This document shows, in pieces, positions 16,367-25,660 of a DNA stretch of 64,000 nt. Location of the stretch: positions 329,450 through 393,449 of the forward strand of contig CABHOY010000055.1 in the NCBI GenBank assembly GCA_902168105.1, in the 5' to 3' direction. Source of the DNA: an uncultured Flavihumibacter sp. (lineage in GTDB: Bacteria; Bacteroidota; Bacteroidia; Chitinophagales; Chitinophagaceae). Under the pieces are notes generated by a model, which was not told where the DNA came from, made no database searches, and worked only from the letters and a program-made list of their open reading frames with translations. Numbering within the stretch: the first letter of the stretch is position 1; each line of letters opens with the position of its first letter. A program made the position numbers and the translations under genes.

Positions 16367-16631
16367 GTTGTATTATTTTGTTTACGAATTATTAATTTAG
16401 TATTAATAGCTACTACCAATACAATAGCATAATAAATGCCGTGCATTGTTGGGCTTATAAAAGCAATGTGAACGCATAACAAAACAATAAAATCTCCTGG
16501 AAGGTCAGGCTTATTCAGCCTGTTAGAATGGATACGCCGGTTTTTTCAAACAATACTCAAATATAATTCTCTTTTCTTGTTTTTTAGTTAACTCCAAGTT
16601 AATAAAGACATTTTTTTCTCACTTATACGCC
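16367..16631. other. AT-rich region upstream of the small gene pair
   Basis: No gene seen. It contains a palindrome TTAACT-cca-AGTTAA at 16588-16602, a possible operator, and a small hairpin CAGGC / GCCTG near 16507-16523 without a T-run. Confidence 0.4.
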
Positions 16632-16692
16632 TATATAAAAGAGTAGTCCCTGATTGCGTGTTCAACGCCGTCAGGGACTACTCTTTTATATA
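16632..16692 (-). terminator. Very strong terminator after the esterase gene
   Basis: A perfect 22-bp stem, 16632-16653 with 16671-16692; the loop itself contains GCGT / ACGC. On the minus strand the 3' arm ends CTCTTTTATATA. It lies 12 nt past the esterase stop. Confidence 0.9.
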
Positions 16693-16703
16693 ATGATCTT
16701 CGC

Positions 16704-17732
16704 TTATTTCAGGCGGACTTTCAATTCAGTTCCTGCCTGCAACATTGCAGAACGTGTAGTAGGAGTGTTGGCGATAGGGTTCAGTAAACCATAGTCATGG
16801 ATAGCGCCGTTAAATCTTATCATGGTTACATTCACACCTGCTGCATCCATTTTACGGGCATATGCTTCTCCTTCGTCACGCAATACATCGTTTTCTGCTG
16901 TCTGTACTACTGCCGGTGGTAAGCCTTTCAACTGTTCCATTGTAGCCTGTAATGGAGAAGCGTAAATTTCTTTTCTCACTGCCAGGTCGGGAGCATAATT
17001 ATCCCAGAACCATTTCATCATATTCTTGGTGAGGAAACGCTGTTCAGCAAACTGGTTGTAGGAACCGGTCTCGAAATTAGCGTCTGTTACAGGCCATAAG
17101 AGTATCTGTGCTCTGATAGCCGGTCCGTTTTTATCTTTCGCCATCAGGGCTACTACAGCGGCCATATTACCTCCCACACTGTTACCTGCTACTGCCAGGC
17201 GTTTTCCATCTACATTAATTTCTTTACCATTGGCTGCTACCCATTTAGTGGCTGCATATGCCTGGTTAATGGCTACAGGGTAATGTGCTTCGGGTGATGG
17301 GGTATAATCAACAAATACCGCCGCTGCACCGGAGCTTACTACCAGGTCGCGTACAAGTCGCAGGTGGGTTGGGAAATCACCTAATACCCATCCGCCGCCA
17401 TGGAAGTACATAAATACAGGCAATACTCCTTTAGCGCCTTCAGGGCGTACGATATGCAGCTGCACGGTCTGACCGTCCTGTGAGATCGTCTTTTCAGTTA
17501 TTGTAACGCCCGAAACATCCACTTTCACGCTTTTCTGTGCACCAACCAATACTGCACGGGCGTCTTTCGGAGACAATGTTTCAATAGGAGAGCCGCCGCT
17601 GTTATTTAATGCATGGAGGAATGCCTTGGTATGACTGTCAATGTTAGGGTCATTGTCGGGATTTACATTCTGTGCAATTGCGCCCACACTTAATAGGGTT
17701 GCTGCTGCGAGAGAAAGTATTTGCTTTTTCAT
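16704..17732 (-). CDS. Secreted alpha/beta hydrolase of the HSL (hormone-sensitive lipase) family
   Basis: 342 residues with a signal peptide (LSLAAATLLSVGAIAQ, cleavage after AIA or AQ, about residue 20). The oxyanion motif HGGG is at 111-114, the nucleophile elbow GNSVG gives Ser185, the acid is Asp282 or Asp286 (ENDVLRDEG), and the base is His312 (GAIHDYG). This is the carboxylesterase/acetyl-esterase family that prefers short acyl esters. Likely periplasmic. It is a single-gene unit with promoter TAGCTTTG (17771-17778) and a strong terminator; the AraC regulator gene lies next upstream on the same strand, 86 bp away, and may control it. Confidence 0.88.
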   Translation of the reverse strand: MKKQILSLAAATLLSVGAIAQNVNPDNDPNIDSHTKAFLHALNNSGGSPIETLSPKDARAVLVGAQKSVKVDVSGVTITEKTISQDGQTVQLHIVRPEGAKGVLPVFMYFHGGGWVLGDFPTHLRLVRDLVVSSGAAAVFVDYTPSPEAHYPVAINQAYAATKWVAANGKEINVDGKRLAVAGNSVGGNMAAVVALMAKDKNGPAIRAQILLWPVTDANFETGSYNQFAEQRFLTKNMMKWFWDNYAPDLAVRKEIYASPLQATMEQLKGLPPAVVQTAENDVLRDEGEAYARKMDAAGVNVTMIRFNGAIHDYGLLNPIANTPTTRSAMLQAGTELKVRLK

Positions 17733-17770
17733 TTTTTCTGTGTTGATTGTGATTATTTAATTTGATATCA

Positions 17771-17778
17771 CAAAGCTA
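17771..17778 (-). promoter_or_regulatory. Bacteroidota -7 promoter element for the esterase gene
   Basis: Minus strand TAGCTTTG, leader about 35 nt. Confidence 0.55.
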
Positions 17779-17818
17779 CATCAGCAGGCAGGGGCGATCA
17801 ATGCACGAATGACGATTC

Positions 17819-18667
17819 TTATTGTACTTTTTCCCCCTCAACGTATTTTTTGCGGAAAAGCAGGGGGGAAGTATCTGCCTGGTTCGTAAAAAGACGTACA
17901 AAATAAGCCGGGTCCTCATATCCCAACTTATAACCGATCTCTTTTACACTGAGAGTTGTATGTATCAGTAGCCTTTTAGCTTCCAGGATAATTCGCTCTT
18001 TAATAATATCATTAGGGCTTTTAGGGCTATGCCTGGAAATCCTTTTGCTCAGTGCCTTCGGCGTGATATTTAACATGTCCGCGTAATCGGCCACATTGTG
18101 ATGGGTTGTATAATGAGCTTCCACCAACTGGCTGAATCTCCGGATGAATTCCACCTCCTGCGCCACGTTATTATCTGCCAGTTCATGTGCTTTTTTCCAC
18201 ATACGGGTGGAACGTATAATGAGCTGCTTCAGGAAGATACGGACCATTTCCTCCATATTACTATCTTCAGCAGTCAGTTCATTCTTTATTTCCTGTAGCA
18301 GGTGCCTTGCCTGGTGTGATGATTGCTCATCCAGGAATACCACAGGTATGTCATATACATTATTATAAAGTAACCCGTCACAGGCTACTTCGGTATCATG
18401 GATCTGTACACAGTAGAAATCACGGTTGTAATATAATAAGGTGCCCTTACCGGAGAATTTGTACCATTGTCCGTCTTTGATAAAGAACAGTGCATCCTGT
18501 TCAAGCGTATATTCGTGGAAGTCTACCATTACTTCAGCGCCTGCTTCCAGGAAAAGGATCTTAATAAATCGATTATAGTCCTCATATTTGATACTGCCGG
18601 CTGTGCTGGCATCAAAGTCAAGGCATCCTACAGTCTTAAAAAAGAAATGTTTCAGTAGATGTTCCAT
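17819..18667 (-). CDS. AraC family transcriptional regulator
   Basis: 282 residues: an N-terminal sensing domain (about 20-110, cupin-like strands) and a C-terminal AraC DNA-binding domain (about 180-275; VADYADMLNITPKALSKRI and VKEIGYKLGYEDPAYFVRLF ... SPLLFRKKY). It probably regulates the adjacent esterase gene; this is inferred from position only. A -7 element at 18672-18679 (minus strand TAAATTTG) ends five bases before the ATG, so the mRNA may lack a leader. It is divergent from xthA. Confidence 0.88.
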   Translation of the reverse strand: MEHLLKHFFFKTVGCLDFDASTAGSIKYEDYNRFIKILFLEAGAEVMVDFHEYTLEQDALFFIKDGQWYKFSGKGTLLYYNRDFYCVQIHDTEVACDGLLYNNVYDIPVVFLDEQSSHQARHLLQEIKNELTAEDSNMEEMVRIFLKQLIIRSTRMWKKAHELADNNVAQEVEFIRRFSQLVEAHYTTHHNVADYADMLNITPKALSKRISRHSPKSPNDIIKERIILEAKRLLIHTTLSVKEIGYKLGYEDPAYFVRLFTNQADTSPLLFRKKYVEGEKVQ

Positions 18668-18671
18668 AGCG

Positions 18672-18679
18672 CAAATTTA
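18672..18679 (-). promoter_or_regulatory. Bacteroidota -7 promoter element for the AraC gene, nearly touching the start codon
   Basis: Minus strand TAAATTTG ends 5 bases before the start codon at 18667. Confidence 0.45.
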
Positions 18680-18813
18680 TAGCTTTTTATATCTCGCCCC
18701 GAAATTGCCCCAGGGGTTTAAACATATACTGCCGTGGTTTGGTTAACATGGGTAACTGCTATTTCCCTATCTTCGCTGCGAACGCTAACTGTAATTGAAC
18801 CAAGCTGATTATT

Positions 18814-19593
18814 ATGAAGATAGCTACCTATAATGTCAATGGCGTTAACGGACGTTTACCCGTTTTACTCCGTTGGCTGGAAGAAACCACGCCGGATGTT
18901 GTCTGTTTACAGGAACTGAAAGCCCCACAGGAGAAATTTCCTGAAGCTGCAATAAAAGACGCCGGTTATAATGCCATCTGGCATGGACAGAAAAGCTGGA
19001 ATGGTGTGGCAATCTTAAGCCGCAATATGCAGGTGGAAGAGATAAGGCGCGCGCTGCCGGGTGATCCGGAAGATACCCACAGCCGTTATATTGAGGCTGT
19101 GATAAACGGTGACTTTGTATTGGGCTGTCTTTACCTGCCCAATGGTAATCCTGCGCCGGGACTTAAATTTGACTATAAGCTCAATTGGTTTGAGCGCTTT
19201 AAAGCCCATTCAAAGGAATTACTGTCTAAAGATTTTCCGGTAATACTCACGGGCGACTATAACGTCATACCTACAGAATTTGATGTTTACAAACCGGAAC
19301 GCTGGGTAGATGATGCTTTATTCAGACCCGAAACAAGAGCCGCCTTTCAGGAGTTGCTGGCACAGGGCTGGACAGATGCTATCCGCAAATTATATCCTGA
19401 TCAAAAGATCTATACTTTCTGGGATTATTTCAGGAACGCGTACGGCCGTGATGCCGGTCTGCGTATAGATCATTTCCTGTTGAGCTCTCATTTCGATAAA
19501 CGTCTGAAAGCCGGAGGAGTTGATCGTCAGGTGCGGGGCTGGGAAAAAACCAGTGATCATGCGCCTGTATGGATCGAGGTAACCGGGAAATAG
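18814..19593 (+). CDS. xthA: Exodeoxyribonuclease III (AP endonuclease)
   Basis: 259 residues, full length for the Xth family. Motifs in order: KIATYNVNGVNGRL at the start (catalytic Asn in YNVN), VVCLQELKAP with the metal-binding Glu, LTGDYNVIPTEFDVY, and SDHAPVWIEV with the catalytic Asp-His. It cuts DNA 5' to abasic sites and degrades 3' ends in base-excision repair. It stands divergent from the AraC gene and convergent with a small secreted protein gene whose end lies 1 bp away. Confidence 0.95.
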   Translation: MKIATYNVNGVNGRLPVLLRWLEETTPDVVCLQELKAPQEKFPEAAIKDAGYNAIWHGQKSWNGVAILSRNMQVEEIRRALPGDPEDTHSRYIEAVINGDFVLGCLYLPNGNPAPGLKFDYKLNWFERFKAHSKELLSKDFPVILTGDYNVIPTEFDVYKPERWVDDALFRPETRAAFQELLAQGWTDAIRKLYPDQKIYTFWDYFRNAYGRDAGLRIDHFLLSSHFDKRLKAGGVDRQVRGWEKTSDHAPVWIEVTGK

Positions 19594-19594
19594 C

Positions 19595-19996
19595 CTATTT
19601 CTTCACAGGTTGCATGTGTATTTCCAGTACAACGCCTGAAGGGTCCTGATAGCCCGCTACAAACTGCTCCTGGTCCAGTTTTATTACCTGGAGCAGGAGT
19701 TGTTCACCAGTCTGATTATCGATGATGGTCAATAACTTCTTAGTGGAGTCATACTGCCAGCTACCCGGTCCTTTTTTCCCGTTTTCAATAGATAAGACCC
19801 GGTTGTCTTTATAGAAGATCATTCTATTTTCCTGTTGCTGTGGAGAAGGAGGCTGCCTTTTACCATTTTCTCCGTAAAATTCAAGCTTCCATTCCTTTGA
19901 GATCATATCAGTGAATGCCACGGGGTTAGTTTGGGCGTAGCTCTGTGTGGTTTTACCGGACAGTAAGGTTAGTAGCAGGATGAAGTACCGCTTCAT
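19595..19996 (-). CDS. Small secreted protein, lipocalin-like, unknown function
   Basis: 133 residues with a signal peptide (FILLLTLLSGKTTQSYAQ, cleavage after YAQ). The mature part (KEWKLEFYGENGKRQPPSPQQQENRMIFYKDNRVLSI ... GSWQYDSTKKLLTI) has the pattern of the Bacteroidota lipocalin-like domain: W.L..., then ...F..dg......G.W......L.i. Likely periplasmic; no function assigned. Confidence 0.7.
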   Translation of the reverse strand: MKRYFILLLTLLSGKTTQSYAQTNPVAFTDMISKEWKLEFYGENGKRQPPSPQQQENRMIFYKDNRVLSIENGKKGPGSWQYDSTKKLLTIIDNQTGEQLLLQVIKLDQEQFVAGYQDPSGVVLEIHMQPVKK

Positions 19997-20063
19997 AGGT
20001 TATTTTTTACAGAATTTACTATTATATCTGCATATATCCTGCCAATAAAAGAAAAATGAGTAT

Positions 20064-23000
20064 TTACCTGAAATTCCTTGCACCAGGAATTTTGATCTCT
20101 TGTGTATTGCTCTGATTCTCTGCTGATTTATCTTCCGTAAAGAATATGGTTTTCTGATTTTCTGTGGATTGTATAGGCACCGGCATATCCTCCTCCCTGA
20201 TCATTGTCATCTGATGTAACAGCTTCGTCAAATTATAACAATGTTTCACTACAATATGTACCACTTCGCCTTCACGTTGCAATCTGCCTTCTACCATCAG
20301 TAGTTTGGATTGCAGGATCTCTTTCCTGAATTTCTGATACAGCTTCTGGAATACTACCAGGTTCGCACACCCTGTTTCATCTTCAATTGTAATAAAACAG
20401 ATCCCGCTCGCTGTTCCTGGTCTTTGTCTCACTAGTACCAGCCCTGCTATTTTCACAGGCATGCCATCGCTTATATTGTTCAGGTCCCGTGCTGAACGGA
20501 TATGCAACATGCTGAGTTTCTCCCTCACAAAGCTCACAGGATGGGCCTTCAATGAAAGGGACATGGCGCTATAATCATGTATCACATGTTCTGCATCTGT
20601 CATCTTCGGAAGAACTACCGGCTTTTCAGCCGCGCTTTCTGATGGTCTGCCGGTAAACATACCAATAGGGCGGTCTCCCAGTGCAGATATTTCCCATAAT
20701 GCCTGCCGGCGGTCTAGTCCCAATGATCTGAAAGCGTCGGCATCGGCCAGCTTTTCCAAAGTATTCTGAGATACGCCTGCTTCCCGCAGGGCCAGTATAG
20801 TGATATAAGGAGCTTTTCTGGCGGATATGAGCATGTCGATCTCTTCCTGCTGTAAACTTCTCACCTGACGGAATCCCAGGCGTAAAGCGCAATGTTTGTT
20901 TACATGTTCTTCCAGTGTATTATCCCAGTTGGAGTGATTTACATCAACAGGTCTTACTTCTACACCATGATTACGTGCATCGATCACGATCTGTGCAGGC
21001 TGATAAAACCCCATAGGCATACTGTTAAGTAAGGCACAGGCAAATACATCAGGATAGTGACATTTAAGATAAGATGACACATACACCAGCAATGCAAAAC
21101 TTGCGGCGTGACTTTCCGGGAATCCATAACTACCGAATCCCTCCAGCTGTTTGAAGATGCGCCGTGCAAATTCTTCTTCATAACCTTTTGCTACCATGCC
21201 ATCGATCAGCTTTTTCTCAAACCTGGCGACAACTCCTTTTGCCTTGAATGTGGCCATACTGCGACGCAGTTCATCTGCTTCCGCCGGTGTAAAATCAGCT
21301 GCTACAATAGCGATTTTCATCGCCTGTTCCTGGAAGAGGGGAACGCCTAATGTTTTTCCTAAGATATCTCTCAATTCATACTTGGGGAAGTCTACTTTTT
21401 CTTCTCCATTACGCCGGCGCAAATAAGGATGCACCATATCTCCCTGTATAGGCCCTGGACGTACTATCGCTACTTCAATTACCAGATCATAGAAAGTTTT
21501 AGGTTTCAGCCGTGGTAACATAGACTGTTGTGCACGGCTTTCGATCTGAAATACGCCAATGGTATCTGCATGGCAGATCATTTCATATACCTCCTTATCT
21601 CCCTGGGGTATATTCGCTAATGTGAAATCTTTATTATGGTGTGCTTTCGCGAGATCAAAAGCCTTCCGGATACAGGTCAGCATACCCAGGGCCAATACGT
21701 CTATCTTCAGAAATCCCAGTGCGTCGATGTCATCTTTGTTCCATTCAATACAGGTCCTGTCTTCCATACGGGCATTCAGTATAGGACAAAGGTCTGAAAG
21801 TTTATCCTGCGTAATTACAAAGCCCCCTGTATGCTGTCCCAGCTGTCGTGGGAAACCTACCATCTGTTCTGTCAGTTCCAGTACCTTCCTGAGATGTGGA
21901 TCATTAATATCTAAACCCTGTTCCGCAATCCTTTCTGCACTCAGACTTTCATCATAATGGTGCCAGATGGAAGAAGATAAACGGTTGATCGTATCCACGG
22001 ATAATCCCATCGCTTTACCCACGTCCCTGATAGCGCCCTTATGCCCCTGTTGTGTTACAGTGGCTACTATAGCGGCCCGGTCACGACCATATTTGTTAAA
22101 GATATATTGCATGACTTCCTCCCTGCGCTCATGTTCAAAATCAACATCAATATCAGGTGGTTCATTACGGGCAGAGGAAATGAACCGTTCAAACAGCAGA
22201 TCAATTTCCATGGGGTCTACAGAAGTAATGCCCAGGCAATAACAAACAGTGGAATTAGCAGCAGAACCGCGTCCCTGACAAAGAATACGCTGCTTTCTGG
22301 CAAAACGTACAATGTCATACACCGTCAGGAAATAGGGGGCGTAATTCATCTGGTCCATAAATTTCAGTTCATAAACGATCGCGGACGAGATCTTCTCTGG
22401 TATATTATCTCCAAAACGTTCCCTGGCGCCCTGCCAGGCAAGGTGTGTAAGTTCTTCCTGCGGAGTACGTCCTTCTTCCGTAAGCTCTTGCGGATAAACA
22501 TATTTCAGACTGTCAAGCGAGAACTGACATGCCTCGGCTATTTCTTCCGTACGCCTGATAGCACCAGGATACTGACGGAATAAACGTTCCATTTCTGCAA
22601 TTGGTTTCAGAAATCTTTCCGCATTCTGGTGCAGCCGGAACCCTGCATTATAGATCGTACATTTTTCACGGACACAGGTCAATATATCCTGTAACTGCCT
22701 GCGATCAGGATGATGATAATGTACATCATTGGTAGCTGCCAGCGGGATCTGGAATTGAGCTGACAATTGCGAAAGACGGTATAATCTTTTCTGATCATCA
22801 CCCAGGTAGGATCGTGTGGCAGCCATATAAAGCGCTGTACCTAAAGCGTTGCTATATTCTTTTAATGCCTTTTTGAATGGCTCCTCAAAATCAAAAGCAG
22901 GTGTCAGTTGTTCCGGTGGTATTACAACGAATTTAATCCCTACAGCATGTTCATACACATCTTTTTTGTATAAATGACATTCCCCTTTTTCTGCACGTAG

Positions 23001-23288
23001 ATTTCCCTTTGTCAGCAATGCGGATAGCCTGCTATAAGCTGGTTTATCAGTAGGATAGGCCAGCAGGCTGGGACCATCCATCAGATCAAGTCTGCATGCA
23101 GGAATAATACGGATGTCTTTTTTTTTAGCAGCTGCATGACCTCGTACGATGCCTGCCAGTGTATTACGGTCTGTTATGGCAATCTCCTTATATCCATAAG
23201 CTGCCGCCTGTTCTACCAGTTCCTCCGGATGAGAGGCTCCCCGGAGGAAGCTGAAATTGGTCGTTACCTGTAGATCAATGTAGCTCAT
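20064..23288 (-). CDS. dnaE2: Error-prone DNA polymerase III alpha subunit
   Basis: 1074 residues. N-terminal PHP domain (DLQVTTNFSFLRGASHPEELV ... AITDRNTLAG), C-family polymerase core with the catalytic aspartates in PPDIDVDFEH (about residues 378-387), a helix-hairpin-helix region and a C-terminal OB fold (VKIAGLVLVRQRPGTASGICFITIEDETG). The length and OB end match DnaE2 rather than replicative DnaE1. It performs damage-induced mutagenic bypass with ImuA and ImuB. The three genes run imuA-imuB-dnaE2 with gaps of 1 and 15 bp. Confidence 0.95.
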   Translation of the reverse strand: MSYIDLQVTTNFSFLRGASHPEELVEQAAAYGYKEIAITDRNTLAGIVRGHAAAKKKDIRIIPACRLDLMDGPSLLAYPTDKPAYSRLSALLTKGNLRAEKGECHLYKKDVYEHAVGIKFVVIPPEQLTPAFDFEEPFKKALKEYSNALGTALYMAATRSYLGDDQKRLYRLSQLSAQFQIPLAATNDVHYHHPDRRQLQDILTCVREKCTIYNAGFRLHQNAERFLKPIAEMERLFRQYPGAIRRTEEIAEACQFSLDSLKYVYPQELTEEGRTPQEELTHLAWQGARERFGDNIPEKISSAIVYELKFMDQMNYAPYFLTVYDIVRFARKQRILCQGRGSAANSTVCYCLGITSVDPMEIDLLFERFISSARNEPPDIDVDFEHERREEVMQYIFNKYGRDRAAIVATVTQQGHKGAIRDVGKAMGLSVDTINRLSSSIWHHYDESLSAERIAEQGLDINDPHLRKVLELTEQMVGFPRQLGQHTGGFVITQDKLSDLCPILNARMEDRTCIEWNKDDIDALGFLKIDVLALGMLTCIRKAFDLAKAHHNKDFTLANIPQGDKEVYEMICHADTIGVFQIESRAQQSMLPRLKPKTFYDLVIEVAIVRPGPIQGDMVHPYLRRRNGEEKVDFPKYELRDILGKTLGVPLFQEQAMKIAIVAADFTPAEADELRRSMATFKAKGVVARFEKKLIDGMVAKGYEEEFARRIFKQLEGFGSYGFPESHAASFALLVYVSSYLKCHYPDVFACALLNSMPMGFYQPAQIVIDARNHGVEVRPVDVNHSNWDNTLEEHVNKHCALRLGFRQVRSLQQEEIDMLISARKAPYITILALREAGVSQNTLEKLADADAFRSLGLDRRQALWEISALGDRPIGMFTGRPSESAAEKPVVLPKMTDAEHVIHDYSAMSLSLKAHPVSFVREKLSMLHIRSARDLNNISDGMPVKIAGLVLVRQRPGTASGICFITIEDETGCANLVVFQKLYQKFRKEILQSKLLMVEGRLQREGEVVHIVVKHCYNLTKLLHQMTMIREEDMPVPIQSTENQKTIFFTEDKSAENQSNTQEIKIPGARNFR

Positions 23289-23303
23289 ACATCATTACTT
23301 TAA

Positions 23304-24803
23304 CTATGCAAAAAAGCCATGAATAAACCATTGTGAATTATCACCCGAATAATGTCCTGAACGGAATAACCAGTAACGTTGTCCTTCTGCATCTTCTACA
23401 TTATAGTAGTCCCGGTGATCGCCACCATCCAGCCACCATTCCCGTTCTATACGCTCCGGGCCATCCGCTTTGCGGATCTCATGCAGTTTCCCTTTATACC
23501 GGAATAACATCGGTGGATAATCCGGTATCGGTGCCGTGACTTCAATCGGCTCGGGTTTGAACAATAATTGTACCGGCCGGGGTTTATCTGTACGCCATGC
23601 AGTAGTTGGTTTTTCTTCGATATCAGCTGCCGGCCTGATAGATCGTTCCGGCCAGTAATGTTCGGCCGGCAGATAACGGCGGATGTTTTCTTCCCCGATC
23701 TTACCCGCCACCCTGTCCAGCAGTTCAGCCACAGCGGGTGTTTTTAAACCGGGATTGCCTATCCATAATGCTTCCTGGGAAGGGGAGACGTCTTCAACCT
23801 TCAGTGCTTCTAATGTAAAGAGCTCAATCCCCAATGCAGGTTCTATGCACGGTATTTTCAGTTCAAATAGTTTGAACAGATGGTCTGTATTATGTGATGG
23901 GCGATTGGTGCCGATCTCCGCATGTACCATTCTGTTATCTACCCGGTATCCTTTAAGGATAGCGGTACGCAATCCTTTTCCTTCTTTTTGTAAACGAAGG
24001 CAGAGTTGTTCCAGTAATACCTTAACAGCTATTTCAATCCCGATGGCCGTACGGATCGGTTCCAGGCAGGGCAACCGCTCTTCATAAGGCGATACAGGGT
24101 AAAGGGGCTCGATCACTTCCGTTTCCTGTCCCAGCGCCTGTCCAAGCCTTAAAAGTAACTGCTGACCAAACCGGCGGCGTAAAACAGCCCTGGGCATATT
24201 CATGAAACTGCCGATCTGGTATAATCCCAGTTTCTGTAAACGGGCAAGAACATCTTCTTCCAGGCGTAAAGCGGCAGGAGGTAAGGTTATCAATGCGGCT
24301 GCCTGCTCCCCGCTATTAATAATAGGCGTTACCTTTCCGTAACGGGAAATAGCCCATGCAGTCCCAATTGTGTCCGCCATAGCGCCACGTACGTCATAAC
24401 CTATGGCACGGAGTTTTGTAATGATCTCTTTCAGATAAGGCCGTTCTCCTTCCCATAAATGGGTACAGCCGCTGACATCCAGCAGCAAACCATCCGGTAG
24501 GTCTAACCCTACAACAGGCGTATAACGTATACACCATTCGCCCAATGCTTTAAGCAATTGAGATCCTTTTTCCGGTTGATCATCAAATACTTCTAAAGCG
24601 CTCACTATTGCTTTTGCATCCGCGAGTGGCATGGTGGCTCTGATGCCCTGTGCTTCCGCTGCCGGACTGGCCGAAGTGATGATCATTCTGTTATGTACAG
24701 GGGCTGTAAAAACAAATGGCTTGTTTTGCAGTCCTGGTTGTTTGCGTACCAGCCAGTCAGTCATCAGGTGACGGAACCATATCGAAACAAATCGCTTAGA
24801 CAT
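23304..24803 (-). CDS. imuB: ImuB-type Y-family polymerase homologue (catalytically degenerate)
   Basis: 499 residues. The Y-family fold is seen from MSKRFVSIWFRHLMTDWLVRKQP to about residue 350. Where active polymerases have catalytic acids (D.D near the start and S.DE further on) this protein has VSIWFRHLMTDW and LLDVSGCTHLWEGE, which fits the known ImuB condition of lacking polymerase activity and acting as an adaptor between DnaE2 and the sliding clamp. The gene starts 1 bp after imuA and ends 15 bp before dnaE2. Confidence 0.92.
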   Translation of the reverse strand: MSKRFVSIWFRHLMTDWLVRKQPGLQNKPFVFTAPVHNRMIITSASPAAEAQGIRATMPLADAKAIVSALEVFDDQPEKGSQLLKALGEWCIRYTPVVGLDLPDGLLLDVSGCTHLWEGERPYLKEIITKLRAIGYDVRGAMADTIGTAWAISRYGKVTPIINSGEQAAALITLPPAALRLEEDVLARLQKLGLYQIGSFMNMPRAVLRRRFGQQLLLRLGQALGQETEVIEPLYPVSPYEERLPCLEPIRTAIGIEIAVKVLLEQLCLRLQKEGKGLRTAILKGYRVDNRMVHAEIGTNRPSHNTDHLFKLFELKIPCIEPALGIELFTLEALKVEDVSPSQEALWIGNPGLKTPAVAELLDRVAGKIGEENIRRYLPAEHYWPERSIRPAADIEEKPTTAWRTDKPRPVQLLFKPEPIEVTAPIPDYPPMLFRYKGKLHEIRKADGPERIEREWWLDGGDHRDYYNVEDAEGQRYWLFRSGHYSGDNSQWFIHGFFA

Positions 24804-24804
24804 A

Positions 24805-25542
24805 TCATCCTGCTTTTAATCGCCGCTCCTGCGTGGAAGCAGGTGCCTTATTATCTGAAACAACAACACATTTCCCATCGGCCCATTCCATCTTCCACAC
24901 GCCGGGACGGCCATTACGCACCTTTAGCAATTCTACATGCCAGCGGGGGAGACCAACGCCTGGCATGCCCTCTTCCAGTTCGCTCGGTAATGGAGTGATC
25001 TTCCACCGGCTTACACTGGCTGTTGTATTTGCATTTCTTGGAGAGGTGCGGAGAATAAAACCGGTCACTTTACTTTGTTCTACGACCAGCTGTAGCCGCC
25101 TTGACTGCGTAAAGCTGATCTCCGGTATTTCAGCGATCACAGCTGCGATACCCTCACATTTAAGGGCTTCTTCCAGCACCCAGAGGGCATCTTTTATCCG
25201 TTGCAGGTCAATGAAAATGACTTTGTCCGGCTCTATGCCAAAAGTCTTTAGAGAAGGTGGGAATAAGGTCCTGGCCACACTGATCCAGATACAGGCGCCC
25301 CCATGCCGCATGAGATTACCAGCCAAAGCACTCACGAAACCTGTCGCAGCAGCGGAATGCTCCTTTACAGCACAGAGAAATTCATGCACCGCACCAGTGG
25401 GGAAGATGGCATTGGGAAAAGCAGTATTTACAGGGCCCAGGTCTATATCCGGCGTAATATCGGCGGACTTTGACCTGAACCCTTGCAAACGAAGGATATC
25501 CTTCTGCAATTGTGAAATAATATCTGCTTTTTCTGCTGGCAT
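24805..25542 (-). CDS. imuA: ImuA-type RecA-like protein of the mutagenesis cassette
   Basis: The ATG at 25542 (MPAEKADIISQLQKDILRLQGF) is preferred over the TTG at 25566 and gives 245 residues. The protein is a SulA/RecA-like NTPase relative: FPTGAVHEFLCA marks the start of the core, and ACIWISVARTLFPPSLKTFGIEPDKVIFIDL is typical of ImuA. The Walker A motif is not evident. It is the first gene of imuA-imuB-dnaE2, a cassette known in several phyla as damage-inducible. An AT-rich double palindrome 39-59 bp upstream (25581-25601) may be its operator. Confidence 0.9.
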   Translation of the reverse strand: MPAEKADIISQLQKDILRLQGFRSKSADITPDIDLGPVNTAFPNAIFPTGAVHEFLCAVKEHSAAATGFVSALAGNLMRHGGACIWISVARTLFPPSLKTFGIEPDKVIFIDLQRIKDALWVLEEALKCEGIAAVIAEIPEISFTQSRRLQLVVEQSKVTGFILRTSPRNANTTASVSRWKITPLPSELEEGMPGVGLPRWHVELLKVRNGRPGVWKMEWADGKCVVVSDNKAPASTQERRLKAG

Positions 25543-25580
25543 ACCTGACTGTTGATTTACGAACAACTAAATTATTTAGC

Positions 25581-25601
25581 AATATTACTAATAATATTAG
25601 T
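25581..25601. promoter_or_regulatory. Candidate operator upstream of imuA
   Basis: Two overlapping palindromes: AATATTA-ctaa-TAATATT (25581-25598) and ACTAATA-a-TATTAGT (25587-25601). Position just upstream of the damage-response operon suggests a repressor site; the repressor is unknown. Confidence 0.45.
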
Positions 25602-25660
25602 TTTATGAAGTGCTATTTTTACACTTTTAACAGTGCGGTCGCTTATGCAGGGATTATCAG

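Noticed and set aside
23304..24803. Active Y-family DNA polymerase
   Set aside because: The catalytic acidic residues are missing at both expected positions, so it is called ImuB.
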